Source of the DNA: Pristionchus mayeri
Lineage: Eukaryota; Nematoda; Chromadorea; Rhabditida; Neodiplogasteridae
NCBI GenBank assembly: GCA_036245805.1
Contig: BTRK01000006.1
Location: 20,182,365 to 20,246,364 of the forward strand
Direction: 5' to 3'
Length of the DNA stretch: 64,000 nt
Below the pieces are notes generated by a model, which was not told where the DNA came from, ran no database searches, and saw only the letters and a list, made by a program, of their open reading frames with translations. Made by a program: the position numbers and the translations under genes. Below, piece by piece: positions 35,761-46,806 of this stretch; positions within the stretch are counted from its first letter, which is position 1, and every line of letters starts with the position of its first letter.

Positions 35761-36753
35761 GACATTGGCACAACATGATGTAATGTGTGATTGTTAGGAC
35801 TTGTACTCTGACTTGAGCACCACAGATGCCCACTCGAGACAGGGAGGGAATGCCCCGAAGGGACCGAGACAAAGTGAAGTAGAGTCACAAAGGGTCTAAT
35901 CAACACAGAAAATGGAGAGGGGGAGCAGGGCAAGTGCACAGAGGGGAAAGTGATGACAAATGACTGTTGTACCTGCGATAATGAGAGATTCAGGGACTTT
36001 CCACTCGAGACCAAGATGGTAATTCAAATTTGAATACCACTGTGATACAGTATACTGATACTGTTAGAGTTGGGGCAGACATATAATCAGTGGTATGACG
36101 TCAGATGTACTGTACTCTGTACTGGGCACATTGCAGGGCATGCAATGTATTGATAAAATGGCTAAGCTCTGTTAAGCCGATAAGTCGAGGCAAAAACAGC
36201 TCATTCCAGTGTACTTTGTCATTGACCCATAGTGATACAATATGTTTTTTTTAAAGTTAGAAACAGTACAGTCAGCCTCAAATACAAAGGTGTGATTTTG
36301 TGTGTTTTGACAACCTTCTTTCAAAGTAAATTTTTTCTAAGTGAAAGAGTCCGCTACCTCTTGACGCCTCCCTTGTACGTTGACACTCAATCCTTCATCA
36401 AAGGTTACAGCATTTGATGAATTGCATTCAGGGAAAAGTCATAATGGTGAAGAGCATCCTGTCAGTGAACTGTATAGTACACCCACTTTGTTGATACCTG
36501 TGAAGGTACCTCTGTGTAAGTGCCCCTATGTCAGTGGTACGAGGGTTGAAGTGGATGAACAAGGAATTAGTTGTAGTGTGTAGTGCTTCATGGCTCATCT
36601 TGAAACACCAAGTTCTCTTACAAGTTCTATAAGAGGGTCTACACCAGCGAGTGAAAGTGAACTGAATAATGTCGTCAGAAGAGGAAGGCATCGTTGCACG
36701 ACGACAACTCATGGTGTATACGAGTGTACGTGACACCGTATTACTCCTTCAGT

Positions 36754-36865
36754 CATCTTCAAGATCAACACTCGTGTACTTCTCACTGGAAGTAGCGGGC
36801 CGCCGGCGCGCCGGAGGCCTGAGCTACTACCTGTGCGAAGTACACGAGTGTTGATCTTGAAGATG
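36754..36865. repeat. 112-base near-perfect hairpin with GC-rich core
   Basis: Arms of about 29 bases (CATCTTCAAGATCAACACTC and onward) are perfectly inverted on both sides. The core contains CCGGCGCGCCGG at 36803-36814, at the exact centre. The same structure is mirrored at 40759-40870. It disrupts any open frame across this point. Confidence 0.85.
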
Positions 36866-36944
36866 TCTGAAGTACGAGGGGAAGTACGTGGAAATGTGTC
36901 CCCTGTAGATGTGATCTCCCCTTCAAGAACAAGAAGGGGGACAT

Positions 36945-37130
36945 ATTAATTCCTCTCGTCTACTGCACACGTATGCTGTTACTTTCAATCACAACATGGT
37001 TGTCTACAAAGGGACCTGTACATCAACAGGTACTACTACTGTCCTGACCCCTGACACATTCGGCACCATTCACATGGTCTCCTACCACTCAGGCATAGGC
37101 TTAGACCTCTCTAAGGGCTATTTCACGTAG
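36945..37130 (+). pseudogene. C-terminal fragment of an unidentified element protein (mirror 40494-40679)
   Basis: An open frame without a start of its own, ending at TAG 37128-37130. Its composition (rich in Thr, Ser, Val, Tyr, with 'SYHSGIGLDLSKGYFT' at the end) looks like beta-rich protein, such as the end of a capsid-type protein, but I cannot assign it. Upstream it is cut by a repeated stretch (about 36870-36945) that also occurs at 37910-37990. Confidence 0.3.
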
Positions 37131-37212
37131 GAAAACTCGGGTGTACACTTGAAAAGATAGATAGTCCTACTGACGTCTGAGTGTCGTATTTTGCTGTCAT
37201 CCGGTCATTTAC

Positions 37213-37512
37213 ATGTTTAAAGTTGCACGACACCGGTCGTTTCTATCAAAGCTCTGTGATAAGCCAGATTTAATTTCGAGTGCATCTGTTGCTGAACTTA
37301 GCTGTATCATTGAGATTCTTCATAACCTACCCCAGATCCCATTCTCCACACGTGAGAAGAAGGTTGTGTGTAAACACTTACATATCATTAAGGACATTTC
37401 CAAGTGTTCCCGTGAGAGAAAGGCGCGCCGCCAACTTGTTCAATACGGTAGTGGCTTTATTGGTGCAGTGATCCCTGCTGCTCTAGCCCTGCTCACACTA
37501 CTTCACCCATGA
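37213..37512 (+). CDS. Small basic protein with hydrophobic C-terminus, core-protein-like (left arm)
   Basis: 99 residues. The N-terminal and middle parts are basic with many Lys, Arg and Cys. The end is a Gly-led hydrophobic run ('GSGFIGAVIPAALALL'). This layout (basic helical part, then a Gly/hydrophobic tail) resembles the small core or minor virion proteins of adenovirus-like and Polinton-type elements. Its stop codon overlaps the start of the next frame (ATGA at 37509-37512), a compact arrangement foreign to the surrounding nematode genes. An intact mirror copy is at 40112-40411. Confidence 0.55.
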   Translation: MFKVARHRSFLSKLCDKPDLISSASVAELSCIIEILHNLPQIPFSTREKKVVCKHLHIIKDISKCSRERKARRQLVQYGSGFIGAVIPAALALLTLLHP

Positions 37513-38077
37513 GTAAAACTATTGAGATTCCATACTATGTCTTTTCGAAAGACGAACATTTACTGGAAGAGCTGCGAGAAGAACAACGTAGACTCCTAAA
37601 TGATGAGTCCATTGACGTCTCCCTGAGGAGAGCACTCTTCGAAGATCTACTCTACAGAACCAAACGATTCAAGGAACAACTGGATAAACGCCCCAACCAG
37701 CTAAACTCTCGAGTATCTGTAAGAAGAATGAACATGGCTCAGGAGGATGAAGAAAATTCAACGGTGACGAAGAGGACAACGACGAACCTGCTTCAGAATA
37801 CGAAGAAGTCCCTGACGACACCTCTAATCCCGTGGAAGATATTCCTAAAGACGACACACTAGACGACGGACATGATGAAGAAGAAGAGCAATACGTTACG
37901 CCTGTGGTACCACGAGTACGAGGGAAAGTGCGTGGAAATGTGTCCCCTGTAGATGTGATCTCCCCTTCAAGAACAAGAAGGGGGACATATTTCGCTGATA
38001 CTTCTCTAGAACCCAATTGTGTATTGCAGAAGAAAAATTTATGGAACATTGGCGCTAACCCCCGGCCACTGACTTAA
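37509..38077 (+). pseudogene. Charged element protein, frameshifted (left arm)
   Basis: The first frame (37509-37862) starts 'MSKTIEIPYYVFSKDEHLL' and has a Glu/Arg-rich helical region. Near 37750 its sense passes to another frame that runs to 38077, very acidic ('DDGHDEEEEQ') then basic. The change of frame, with sensible composition in each, suggests a single-base shift in a gene of about 185-190 residues. The mirror copy (39547-40115) has the same break, so it predates the doubling. Function unknown. The position next to the core-like gene fits a virion or scaffold role. Confidence 0.5.
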
Positions 38078-39546
38078 CTCGTTAGAGCACTTGAGTATCC
38101 GAACTCAAGGTTCTGTGTTTGTAAACTTTGATTCATGAACTATGAGAGATAAAACATGTGTTTCCTTCCAACTGTTACAGTGAACGCAACAGCATAAACT
38201 TATAGATATATTGCAAAATAGATGTCGTCAGTATGAGAACCCTGCTGATGACACTGTACATGACGATGGATGCAACATATGTCAGTGTTTGAAACTTACG
38301 GACGACCAATGATTTGTTATAAGTGAATGGGATATTGCAGTTCATGTTGTGATAGACGCATATGAACTTGCTAATACTCGCGGATAAAAGTGTGTAAAAG
38401 AGAGCGAACAAGAGGGACCGACCCTTGACAACATACTACAAAGTGTACGTATAGATGCACTGGCACACTTGATTCATCGCGGGTTTCCTCCCACTTAGGA
38501 TACTACCCAGAGCGGTACACTGTATCCATGATTTGAATTGGCGCATTGGTCCCATGTGGAAGATGCCTGATTTCTATTTCCGTCTGACACATGTACAGGG
38601 TTTATTTGTCCTCACCTCTCCTTCCGTGTGGCTCTTCATATTACATTTTCTTCAGTTCAAAGTACACCTGTATACCGATGTTGGCTGGAGATGCTCCCTT
38701 TGAAACATTTGCACTCCACTATGGATCTAGTGAGACTTGAGCATGCGCCGTCTAAACCAATGAAACTTTTATTCAGACTACTACGAATTACGTCAAGTCT
38801 TTAACTTGACGTAATTCGTAGTAAAACTTGACGTAATTCGTAGTAGTCTGAATAAAAGTTTCATTGGTTTAGACGGCGCATGCTCAAGTCTCACTAGTTC
38901 CATAGTGGAGTGCAAATGTTTCAAAGGGAGCATCTCCAGCCAACATCGGTATACAGGTGTACTTTGAACTGAAGAAAATGTAATATGAAGAGCCACACGG
39001 AAGGAGAGGTGAGGACAAATAAACCCTGTACATGTGTCAGACGGAAATAGAAATCAGGCATCTTCCACATGGGACCAATGCGCCAATTCAAATCATGGAT
39101 ACAGTGTACCGCTCTGGGTAGTATCCTAAGTGGGAGGAAACCCGCGATGAATCAAGTGTGCCAGTGCATCTATACGTACACTTTGTAGTATGTTGTCAAG
39201 GGTCGGTCCCTCTTGTTCGCTCTCTTTTACACACTTTTATCCGCGAGTATTAGCAAGTTCATATGCGTCTATCACAACATGAACTGCAATATCCCATTCA
39301 CTTATAACAAATCATTGGTCGTCCGTAAGTTTCAAACACTGACATATGTTGCATCCATCGTCATGTACAGTGTCATCAGCAGGGTTCTCATACTGACGAC
39401 ATCTATTTTGCAATATATCTATAAGTTTATGCTGTTGCGTTCACTGTAACAGTTGGAAGGAAACACATGTTTTATCTCTCATAGTTCATGAATCAAAGTT
39501 TACAAACACAGAACCTTGAGTTCGGATACTCAAGTGCTCTAACGAG

Positions 39547-40115
39547 TTAAGTCAGTGGCCGGGGGTTAGCGCCAATGTTCCATAAATTTTTCTTCTGCAA
39601 TACACAATTGGGTTCTAGAGAAGTATCAGCGAAATATGTCCCCCTTCTTGTTCTTGAAGGGGAGATCACATCTACAGGGGACACATTTCCACGCACTTTC
39701 CCTCGTACTCGTGGTACCACAGGCGTAACGTATTGCTCTTCTTCTTCATCATGTCCGTCGTCTAGTGTGTCGTCTTTAGGAATATCTTCCACGGGATTAG
39801 AGGTGTCGTCAGGGACTTCTTCGTATTCTGAAGCAGGTTCGTCGTTGTCCTCTTCGTCACCGTTGAATTTTCTTCATCCTCCTGAGCCATGTTCATTCTT
39901 CTTACAGATACTCGAGAGTTTAGCTGGTTGGGGCGTTTATCCAGTTGTTCCTTGAATCGTTTGGTTCTGTAGAGTAGATCTTCGAAGAGTGCTCTCCTCA
40001 GGGAGACGTCAATGGACTCATCATTTAGGAGTCTACGTTGTTCTTCTCGCAGCTCTTCCAGTAAATGTTCGTCTTTCGAAAAGACATAGTATGGAATCTC
40101 AATAGTTTTACTCAT
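39547..40115 (-). pseudogene. Mirror copy of the charged, frameshifted element protein (right arm)
   Basis: Two overlapping frames (39762-40115 and 39547-39792) reproduce those of the left arm residue for residue, including the shift of frame. Confidence 0.5.
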
Positions 40116-40411
40116 GGGTGAAGTAGTGTGAGCAGGGCTAGAGCAGCAGGGATCACTGCACCAATAAAGCCACTACCGTATTGAACAAGTTGGCGGCGCG
40201 CCTTTCTCTCACGGGAACACTTGGAAATGTCCTTAATGATATGTAAGTGTTTACACACAACCTTCTTCTCACGTGTGGAGAATGGGATCTGGGGTAGGTT
40301 ATGAAGAATCTCAATGATACAGCTAAGTTCAGCAACAGATGCACTCGAAATTAAATCTGGCTTATCACAGAGCTTTGATAGAAACGACCGGTGTCGTGCA
40401 ACTTTAAACAT
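40112..40411 (-). CDS. Mirror copy of the small core-like protein (right arm)
   Basis: Identical in length and residues to the frame at 37213-37512 and in the opposite direction, the expected mirror. See that entry for the family reasoning. Confidence 0.55.
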   Translation of the reverse strand: MFKVARHRSFLSKLCDKPDLISSASVAELSCIIEILHNLPQIPFSTREKKVVCKHLHIIKDISKCSRERKARRQLVQYGSGFIGAVIPAALALLTLLHP

Positions 40412-40758
40412 GTAAATGACCGGATGACAGCAAAATACGACACTCAGACGTCAGTAGGACTATCTATCTTTTCAAGTGTACACCCGAGTTTTCCTACGTG
40501 AAATAGCCCTTAGAGAGGTCTAAGCCTATGCCTGAGTGGTAGGAGACCATGTGAATGGTGCCGAATGTGTCAGGGGTCAGGACAGTAGTAGTACCTGTTG
40601 ATGTACAGGTCCCTTTGTAGACAACCATGTTGTGATTGAAAGTAACAGCATACGTGTGCAGTAGACGAGAGGAATTAATATGTCCCCCTTCTTGTTCTTG
40701 AAGGGGAGATCACATCTACAGGGGACACATTTCCACGTACTTCCCCTCGTACTTCAGA

Positions 40759-40870
40759 CATCTTCAAGATCAACACTCGTGTACTTCGCACAGGTAGTAG
40801 CTCAGGCCTCCGGCGCGCCGGCGGCCCGCTACTTCCAGTGAGAAGTACACGAGTGTTGATCTTGAAGATG
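40759..40870. repeat. Mirror of the 112-base GC-core hairpin
   Basis: Same inverted repeat as at 36754-36865, at the mirrored place in the right arm. Confidence 0.85.
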
Positions 40871-42616
40871 ACTGAAGGAGTAATACGGTGTCACGTACAC
40901 TCGTATACACCATGAGTTGTCGTCGTGCAACGATGCCTTCCTCTTCTGACGACATTATTCAGTTCACTTTCACTCGCTGGTGTAGACCCTCTTATAGAAC
41001 TTGTAAGAGAACTTGGTGTTTCAAGATGAGCCATGAAGCACTACACACTACAACTAATTCCTTGTTCATCCACTTCAACCCTCGTACCACTGACATAGGG
41101 GCACTTACACAGAGGTACCTTCACAGGTATCAACAAAGTGGGTGTACTATACAGTTCACTGACAGGATGCTCTTCACCATTATGACTTTTCCCTGAATGC
41201 AATTCATCAAATGCTGTAACCTTTGATGAAGGATTGAGTGTCAACGTACAAGGGAGGCGTCAAGAGGTAGCGGACTCTTTCACTTAGAAAAAATTTACTT
41301 TGAAAGAAGGTTGTCAAAACACACAAAATCACACCTTTGTATTTGAGGCTGACTGTACTGTTTCTAACTTTAAAAAAAACATATTGTATCACTATGGGTC
41401 AATGACAAAGTACACTGGAATGAGCTGTTTTTGCCTCGACTTATCGGCTTAACAGAGCTTAGCCATTTTATCAATACATTGCATGCCCTGCAATGTGCCC
41501 AGTACAGAGTACAGTACATCTGACGTCATACCACTGATTATATGTCTGCCCCAACTCTAACAGTATCAGTATACTGTATCACAGTGGTATTCAAATTTGA
41601 ATTACCATCTTGGTCTCGAGTGGAAAGTCCCTGAATCTCTCATTATCGCAGGTACAACAGTCATTTGTCATCACTTTCCCCTCTGTGCACTTGCCCTGCT
41701 CCCCCTCTCCATTTTCTGTGTTGATTAGACCCTTTGTGACTCTACTTCACTTTGTCTCGGTCCCTTCGGGGCATTCCCTCCCTGTCTCGAGTGGGCATCT
41801 GTGGTGCTCAAGTCAGAGTACAAGTCCTAACAATCACACATTACATCATGTTGTGCCAATGTCAGAGCTGTGGGAAACTGCAGGTTCACCTCGGGAGAGA
41901 TGACTCATCACACTTGAAGAGACTATCACACCATGGTGTAGAGATTACTAATTTGCGGTTGTAAGGTACTGTAGGTTCACCCCTGGGGATGGCTCATCGT
42001 GCTTGAGGAGTCTCATGACAGACTTGAAACATGTTCTTTCCACTGACACTCCTGCGGGTCCTTTGAATTCGCGGGTTCCCTAGTTACGGTAGGTTCATTA
42101 CGGCAAAACACCTCTCCGAGAAGTACCACCACTGCTACTAGTGTCGACTTTTGAATACTCGGGTTCCTTAGTTACGGTAGGTTCGGTGTGACAAGACACC
42201 CCGTTCGAACTTTCACTTTCTACAATCGGCAGTTCTGAACACTACACTGATCGACGCGCCTTACATGGAACACTTTATGCCCGTGGGGATTCTTTTCCCA
42301 AAGTGATCAGCCCCAAAGAATTGTGTGGTCTTCGACTTCGAGGGTATCAGTTGCGGTGGCTTCGTTCGGAGACGACACTACACCGAGAGAACTCTTGGGT
42401 GCACGTGCACTCACTTACATCCTTAGTCAAAAGAAGTAGTTTACGACTGAGTGCTTCCAAATTCACGCCTTCCATGTTACTGTGAGTGTTGCGGTTTCCT
42501 ATTCAACATACTTAGGTTAGAGGAAGAGGCACCTCTCCCTCTCTCTCTCTTTATCTCTCTCTCTCTCTCTCTCGCCTCTCCTCCCTCCCTGCCAAGGACG
42601 AGGCGCCCCTCTACAC

Positions 42617-42745
42617 ATATCCTGGATTATGCCCGGAGGGCATATCCCGGATCATGCCCTGAGGGCATATCCCTGATCATGCCCTGAGGGCATATCCCTG
42701 ATCATGCCCTGAGGGCATTTCCAGGAATATGCCCGGAGGGCATGA
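42617..42745. repeat. Array of short perfect hairpins, right arm
   Basis: Mirror of the array at 33174-33262, but longer (about 6 units): extra copies of ATGCCCTGAGGGCATATCC are present, so the number of units differs between the two arms. Confidence 0.85.
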
Positions 42746-42832
42746 TTCATGATCTGAGATCAAAGATCAAAGATCATAAGTTCAAGGTCAGGCCAAATCC
42801 GTATGTGAGATACTGTACACACTACTCATACT

Positions 42833-44940
42833 CTTTCATATGCGCACCCTATCAGCATTGCCCAATCAGGGAGGCGAGAACAGGATCCAGCTAAAATTAC
42901 TAAAATTCATCCATCGAAAACGCAACATGGTTATGTGAAGCTCCCATCTTTACCCTATACATATTTTTTCTTTTGGATCCCGGAAGTTAGATCCTTTTGA
43001 GGAATGAGTTGATCTGCAAAATGACTGCATGTTGCATTTCTGCGTTCATTTTGCATATCTCTGAAAAATGAGGAATTCAGATTTTCTGAAAGGGGAAATA
43101 AGCAGACCCCAACATTTCTTATGATGATATAGCCTTTTCGCGGGAGCATACGGCGCACACATGACGGAGATTGTATGCTTGGTCTTCCATTCAGAAAAGC
43201 AGGTACAAGTCACATGCAGCCTGGGTCTGCTCATATTTTTGAGATCATGTAATTTGGTTCAAACCCACTCAAATGATGGCCTAACCTAATTTTTGAAAGA
43301 ACATCAATGGTACTTCTCACCCAACATGATGAAGTTGTTTCATGAATTTTCCCTTGAAATATCTAGATAAATACATTTATATCTAAATTTTGTGATTTTT
43401 TTGCAATTGGGTTAATCATAATTGCTTGCGTTGGTTGCATGATCGGTTTGATTGAAATATACGTGAGTAAAGTTCAAGCATATCCCTAAACAACACCACG
43501 TTTGTTGGCCATTGAGATTTGAGACACGCGAGTTATGATCGTTCAAAGTACTGACACAAAAAACCACAAGACTTTTGCAACAGCCTAATACGTTACAGTA
43601 AATTTTTTTTTAAAAGTTTAACACAAGTTGATTTGTTTTATTTTTTTTCACATGTGCAATATTTAAATAGTGAGTGATTAAGATATTCTGAAGGAGTCGA
43701 TAATTATTGGCCCATGATAAAATTTTTTATTGGATTCTCAAAGTGATACAGCATGGTGGAAGCTTGATTGATTTGTAAAATTATACTGGGAATAATTGAG
43801 GGCAAATACACCCGGATTTGTACCCAAATTTTCGTCTGATAGAGTCTCGTTAGGAACTCATCTGGCAGTTCGGACAAGTGATCCTTCTAAAGTTTATTAC
43901 TGAATCGAAACAAAACCGAAAAATATCAATTCAAAAGTTTTATGGATAACTTGCAGCAAACACAACAAATTTAACAAATAACAAACGATCTATAATCAGT
44001 AATATTCTCGATCTCATCACGCAAACTTGATGTGCAGAAGGAAGTAGATCAGGAAGCACAGTAGAAAGGCATCCTTGAATCCTTCCATCCTAAATTAGAC
44101 CTGTTGAAACCTTGAAGGTTACGAAAGAATTAAACTTTGTAAAAGTAAAAAAAATCTGGTTTTCCCGAGGTAACGGTAAAAAGTTAAAAAACTCGTGAAA
44201 ACGATCACAACGATTTTCTAGGTGAACTCACTGATCCGAACGGCATTGACTGCTCGTTTTATGATTATATCTTGCTGATTTCTCTGGTCCCGTTGAGACG
44301 AATTTGGGTCAAGAGATCGATGGTTCGACGTGATGAATTCGCAACCAAAAGTGACTGTAAAGTCAAGAAGTATGTGTTGTGTGTTTCCAGATCCTCACAC
44401 TTCATTTTACTTCCATGCAGTGGGCAAAGAGTTGAATAATATGCAAAAATGACGATAAAAGGAACTTACCAGCATTTGTATTTCATCTTTGTGATAATCC
44501 TAGTTGGCTCTTACAAAGAGAGTTGAGATAGAGTAGACATCTGAAAAGGCAACACTTCGGAATCGAGATGGGTATGTATGATAAATCGTGCCAGCAAGCG
44601 GAAAAGGGTACATTGAAAGAATTCGGAGCAATTTACCCTGATTTCCATATGCGGGGAAACGGCTTTTTGTGTTTAAAAAATAATGTGATAGAATTGTAAC
44701 GTCGAAAAGCAAGTAATGTTTGTATATTACGGAATTTCCATCGGAATAATAGTGCTACTGCTCTCTCTCTCACTCATTCAGGGTGGTTAATATGCGGTTG
44801 AAATTAACTAGCGAAGAATACAGAGACCAGACACGGGACACATCGTGAAACTTCGACATGTACTCCCTTCATTTCACTGTTGATACGGAGCGATAGATGC
44901 TTGCAATGATGAGTCACTCGCAATCCTACTACACGAGATC
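42833..44940. other. Mariner remnant then intergenic sequence
   Basis: To 43588 this is the right part of the split mariner-like element. From there to about 44940 I see no supported exon or repeat. The only longer frames are short and lack motifs. Confidence 0.4.
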
Positions 44941-44949
44941 CCGTCATGT

Positions 44950-46742
44950 ATGGCTTCTATACTACTTCTGCGATCACTGATTGCGACTCTCTCTTTCCTG
45001 CTCTCACTCTCAGCCATACTCACATTGAGGCGGCTGGCCAAATATTGTACGGCTTCCTTACTTCACACGAGACTTGATAGTGAGCCCCTAGTTTCCCCCT
45101 CCCTCTTCCTTCCTCTCTTCCCTCTGCCACACCATTTCCCATCACGAGCTCTCCACGCGATTTCCATTCGAATGATTGAATATTTTGATTCTCAATAGTC
45201 AATTATTCGTTTTCGTATTTTTGAATTCGCCCCTTTGTCGTATTTGTAGCATTTCTTGTCGCATTATCTGATTTTTCTGTCATTAAAATTTCAACTATTA
45301 GGTTGAACAGAAAGTCTTTATAAACTTTTTATTTCCCTTCTTCTGACAATAAAGCGCAAGAGCGAAATCAAACGTATGCACCATTGTTATCTACGACAAA
45401 TCTCCAACGTTCAGGCAACTTATGGATTCCCTCCTTATAGAACCCATCTCGGCGCGAATCAAAATATTGCTTGAATGCGGCCTCGATCGCCCCACGGGAA
45501 GTGAAGGATCTCTGATCGAGATGACGGGTCAGATCCGAGAACAACCAATAATACGAAGGGGCCAAGTCAGGAGAATACGGTGTATGAGGGAGAACCATCC
45601 AGCCATATTTGGACAGCTCCTGCTTGACCTGCCGTGCAACATGGGGTTGGGCGTTATCGTGTTGATAGTACACTTTCTTGCCGTTCAGGGCAGATTGTGC
45701 GAATTTCTTCTTGAGATTCCGTAGTTGTTTAGTGTAGACATATCCAGTAATTATCCGCTTCTCGGGTAGGAGCTCCCAGTAAATCGGGCCATCCACTCCC
45801 CACCAGGCAGAGAGCAAGATTTTCATAGGGTGAAGGTCATGCTTTGCGACGTCCTGTGGGGTCTCATTGGCATCTACCCACTGTGCCCTCCTATGGTGAT
45901 TCTCAAAGCAGACCCACTTCTCGACCCATGTTATGAGACGGTCCATCCATCGATCTCCAGCGTGAAGAGTGAGTAGAGAAAGGGAATCGTCGACACGGTG
46001 GTCAAACTGGTCTTGGGTCAATTTGTGTTGTATGAAACGGCCTAGCTTCTTCTTCTTGCCAATGGAGACCAATCATTTTACGATGGTGCTTTGCAATACC
46101 CCAAGTGTGGCTGCCATGTCGCGGGTATTTGGAAAGGATCCAATTCCACTACGATCCGTAGCGCATCCAAATCCAGCTCGGGTGGCCTCCCAGACCGGTC
46201 ATGATCATCCATGGAAAAGTCCCCCTTCTCGAAGAGTTGGTACCAATTGCGCATGGTCTGGTAGTGAGTGGCATATGAATCGTACACTTCAGCCAACTGA
46301 CGTTCCTATTCCTTCATTGTAGTGTGAGAGAGGAATACGAATAACAGAACGTTGCGGATGTGCAAGGCCGTGGGAACGAACATCGTGGTCTTACTAGTGG
46401 CAGAATGAAAGGCGTGGAATGGGGAGTTGTTGACCACATAGTCCCTTTGTCAGGTGTTATTCACTAGAGGCGAGGGAACACCAACGGTCTCGTGCACTGA
46501 GCAGTGATCTAGCAAAACAGTTTATAAAGACTTTCTGTTCAACCTAATATTTTCAAGATGTCTATCCCATCTCTCTTCTCCTATTCGAGACCTGAAGGAA
46601 TTCAATATTATCCCCTGGATCTTACACTTATCATCGGTGTGTTTGACGTTTTAGGTGTCGTTCATATTCGTTTCATTCAGTCCCGAATGGCCAACTTGTT
46701 CATCTTCATCTTAGCCATTGTCATGCTAGCAAACTGTATCGA
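44950..46742 (+). CDS. Exons of a small multi-pass membrane protein (tentative)
   Basis: An exon at 44950 to about 45080 encodes a hydrophobic segment ('LIATLSFLLSLSAILTL') followed by a basic turn and ends at a good gtgagc donor. A second at about 46559-46742, after a tttcaag acceptor, has two more hydrophobic segments ('LDLTLIIGVFDVLGVV' and 'NLFIFILAIVMLAN') and ends at gtgagg. The mariner at 45298-46548 lies in the intron between, inserted only about 10 bases before the acceptor. I do not recognise the family and cannot find the rest. It may be a remnant. Confidence 0.35.
45298..46548 (-). mobile_element. Mariner transposon, complete ends, dead transposase
   Basis: 1,251 bases with perfect 28-base inverted ends beginning TTAGGTTGAACAGAAAGTCT and TA on both sides (45296-45297, 46549-46550). 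The minus strand encodes a transposase. The N-terminal part (about 46370-46110, 'WYQLFEKGDFSMDDHDRSG') carries an in-frame TAG near 46305. A frameshift near 46100 follows, then a 234-residue frame (45368-46072). Of the catalytic triad, the middle Asp (HDNAQPH) remains. The first Asp position is Val (ITWVEKW) and the third is Tyr (LAPSYYWLF), so the enzyme cannot work. The perfect ends suggest fairly recent movement by another copy's enzyme. Confidence 0.9.
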
Positions 46743-46806
46743 AGAGTGAGGAAGCAGGCAGGAACGAGTGGGTCATTACTGCTACGGTTATTGCAATGAT
46801 GCAGTG

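Larger units (their letters stand above)
33078..42826. mobile_element. Giant palindromic element, Maverick/Polinton-like fold-back derivative
   Basis: 9,749 bases. The ends are inverted repeats starting AGTAGTGTGTACAG, flanked by a perfect 6-base duplication CATACT (33072-33077, 42827-42832). The two halves mirror each other around about 38,812: every open frame of the left arm recurs with inverted coordinates summing to 77,624. The right arm (about 4.0 kb) is shorter than the left (about 5.7 kb). It lacks the 884-base mariner-like insertion at 34295-35178 and has other deletions. A 6-base target duplication, AG/CT termini, long terminal inverted repeats and small overlapping virus-like genes are hallmarks of Maverick/Polinton elements. 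No DNA polymerase, integrase or packaging ATPase is recognisable, so it would depend on another copy to move. Confidence 0.75.
32969..43588. mobile_element. Mariner-like element, split by the palindromic element
   Basis: TTAGGTTGTTGCAAAAGTCC at 32969 and its near-perfect inverse ending at 43588 are mariner-type ends, each next to TA (32967-32968, 43589-43590). Only 109 bases (to 33077) and 756 bases (from 42833) belong to it, about 865 bases in all. The remainder is the 9.7 kb insertion. No transposase is recognised in the remnant, so it may have been a MITE. Confidence 0.7.

Noticed and set aside
36428..36736. 102-residue frame in the palindrome arm (mirror 40888-41196)
   Set aside because: Overlapping frames of similar length exist on the other strand and composition is not convincing for either.
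38175..38411. 78-residue frame near the palindrome axis (and mirror 39213-39449)
   Set aside because: It lies on the strand opposite to the core-like genes, resembles nothing I recognise and may be chance. Not listed as a gene.
42330..42420. A frame reading VVFDFEG in the right arm (mirrored near 33680), recalling the first exonuclease motif of family B DNA polymerases
   Set aside because: Only a few residues fit, the frame has a stop shortly upstream and no other polymerase motif is visible. Too weak to call.
33078..42826. Reading the palindrome as a pure assembly artefact
   Set aside because: The arms differ in length by about 1.7 kb, one carries a mariner-like insertion, the hairpin arrays have different unit numbers, and one target duplication flanks the whole. 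An artefact would give identical arms.
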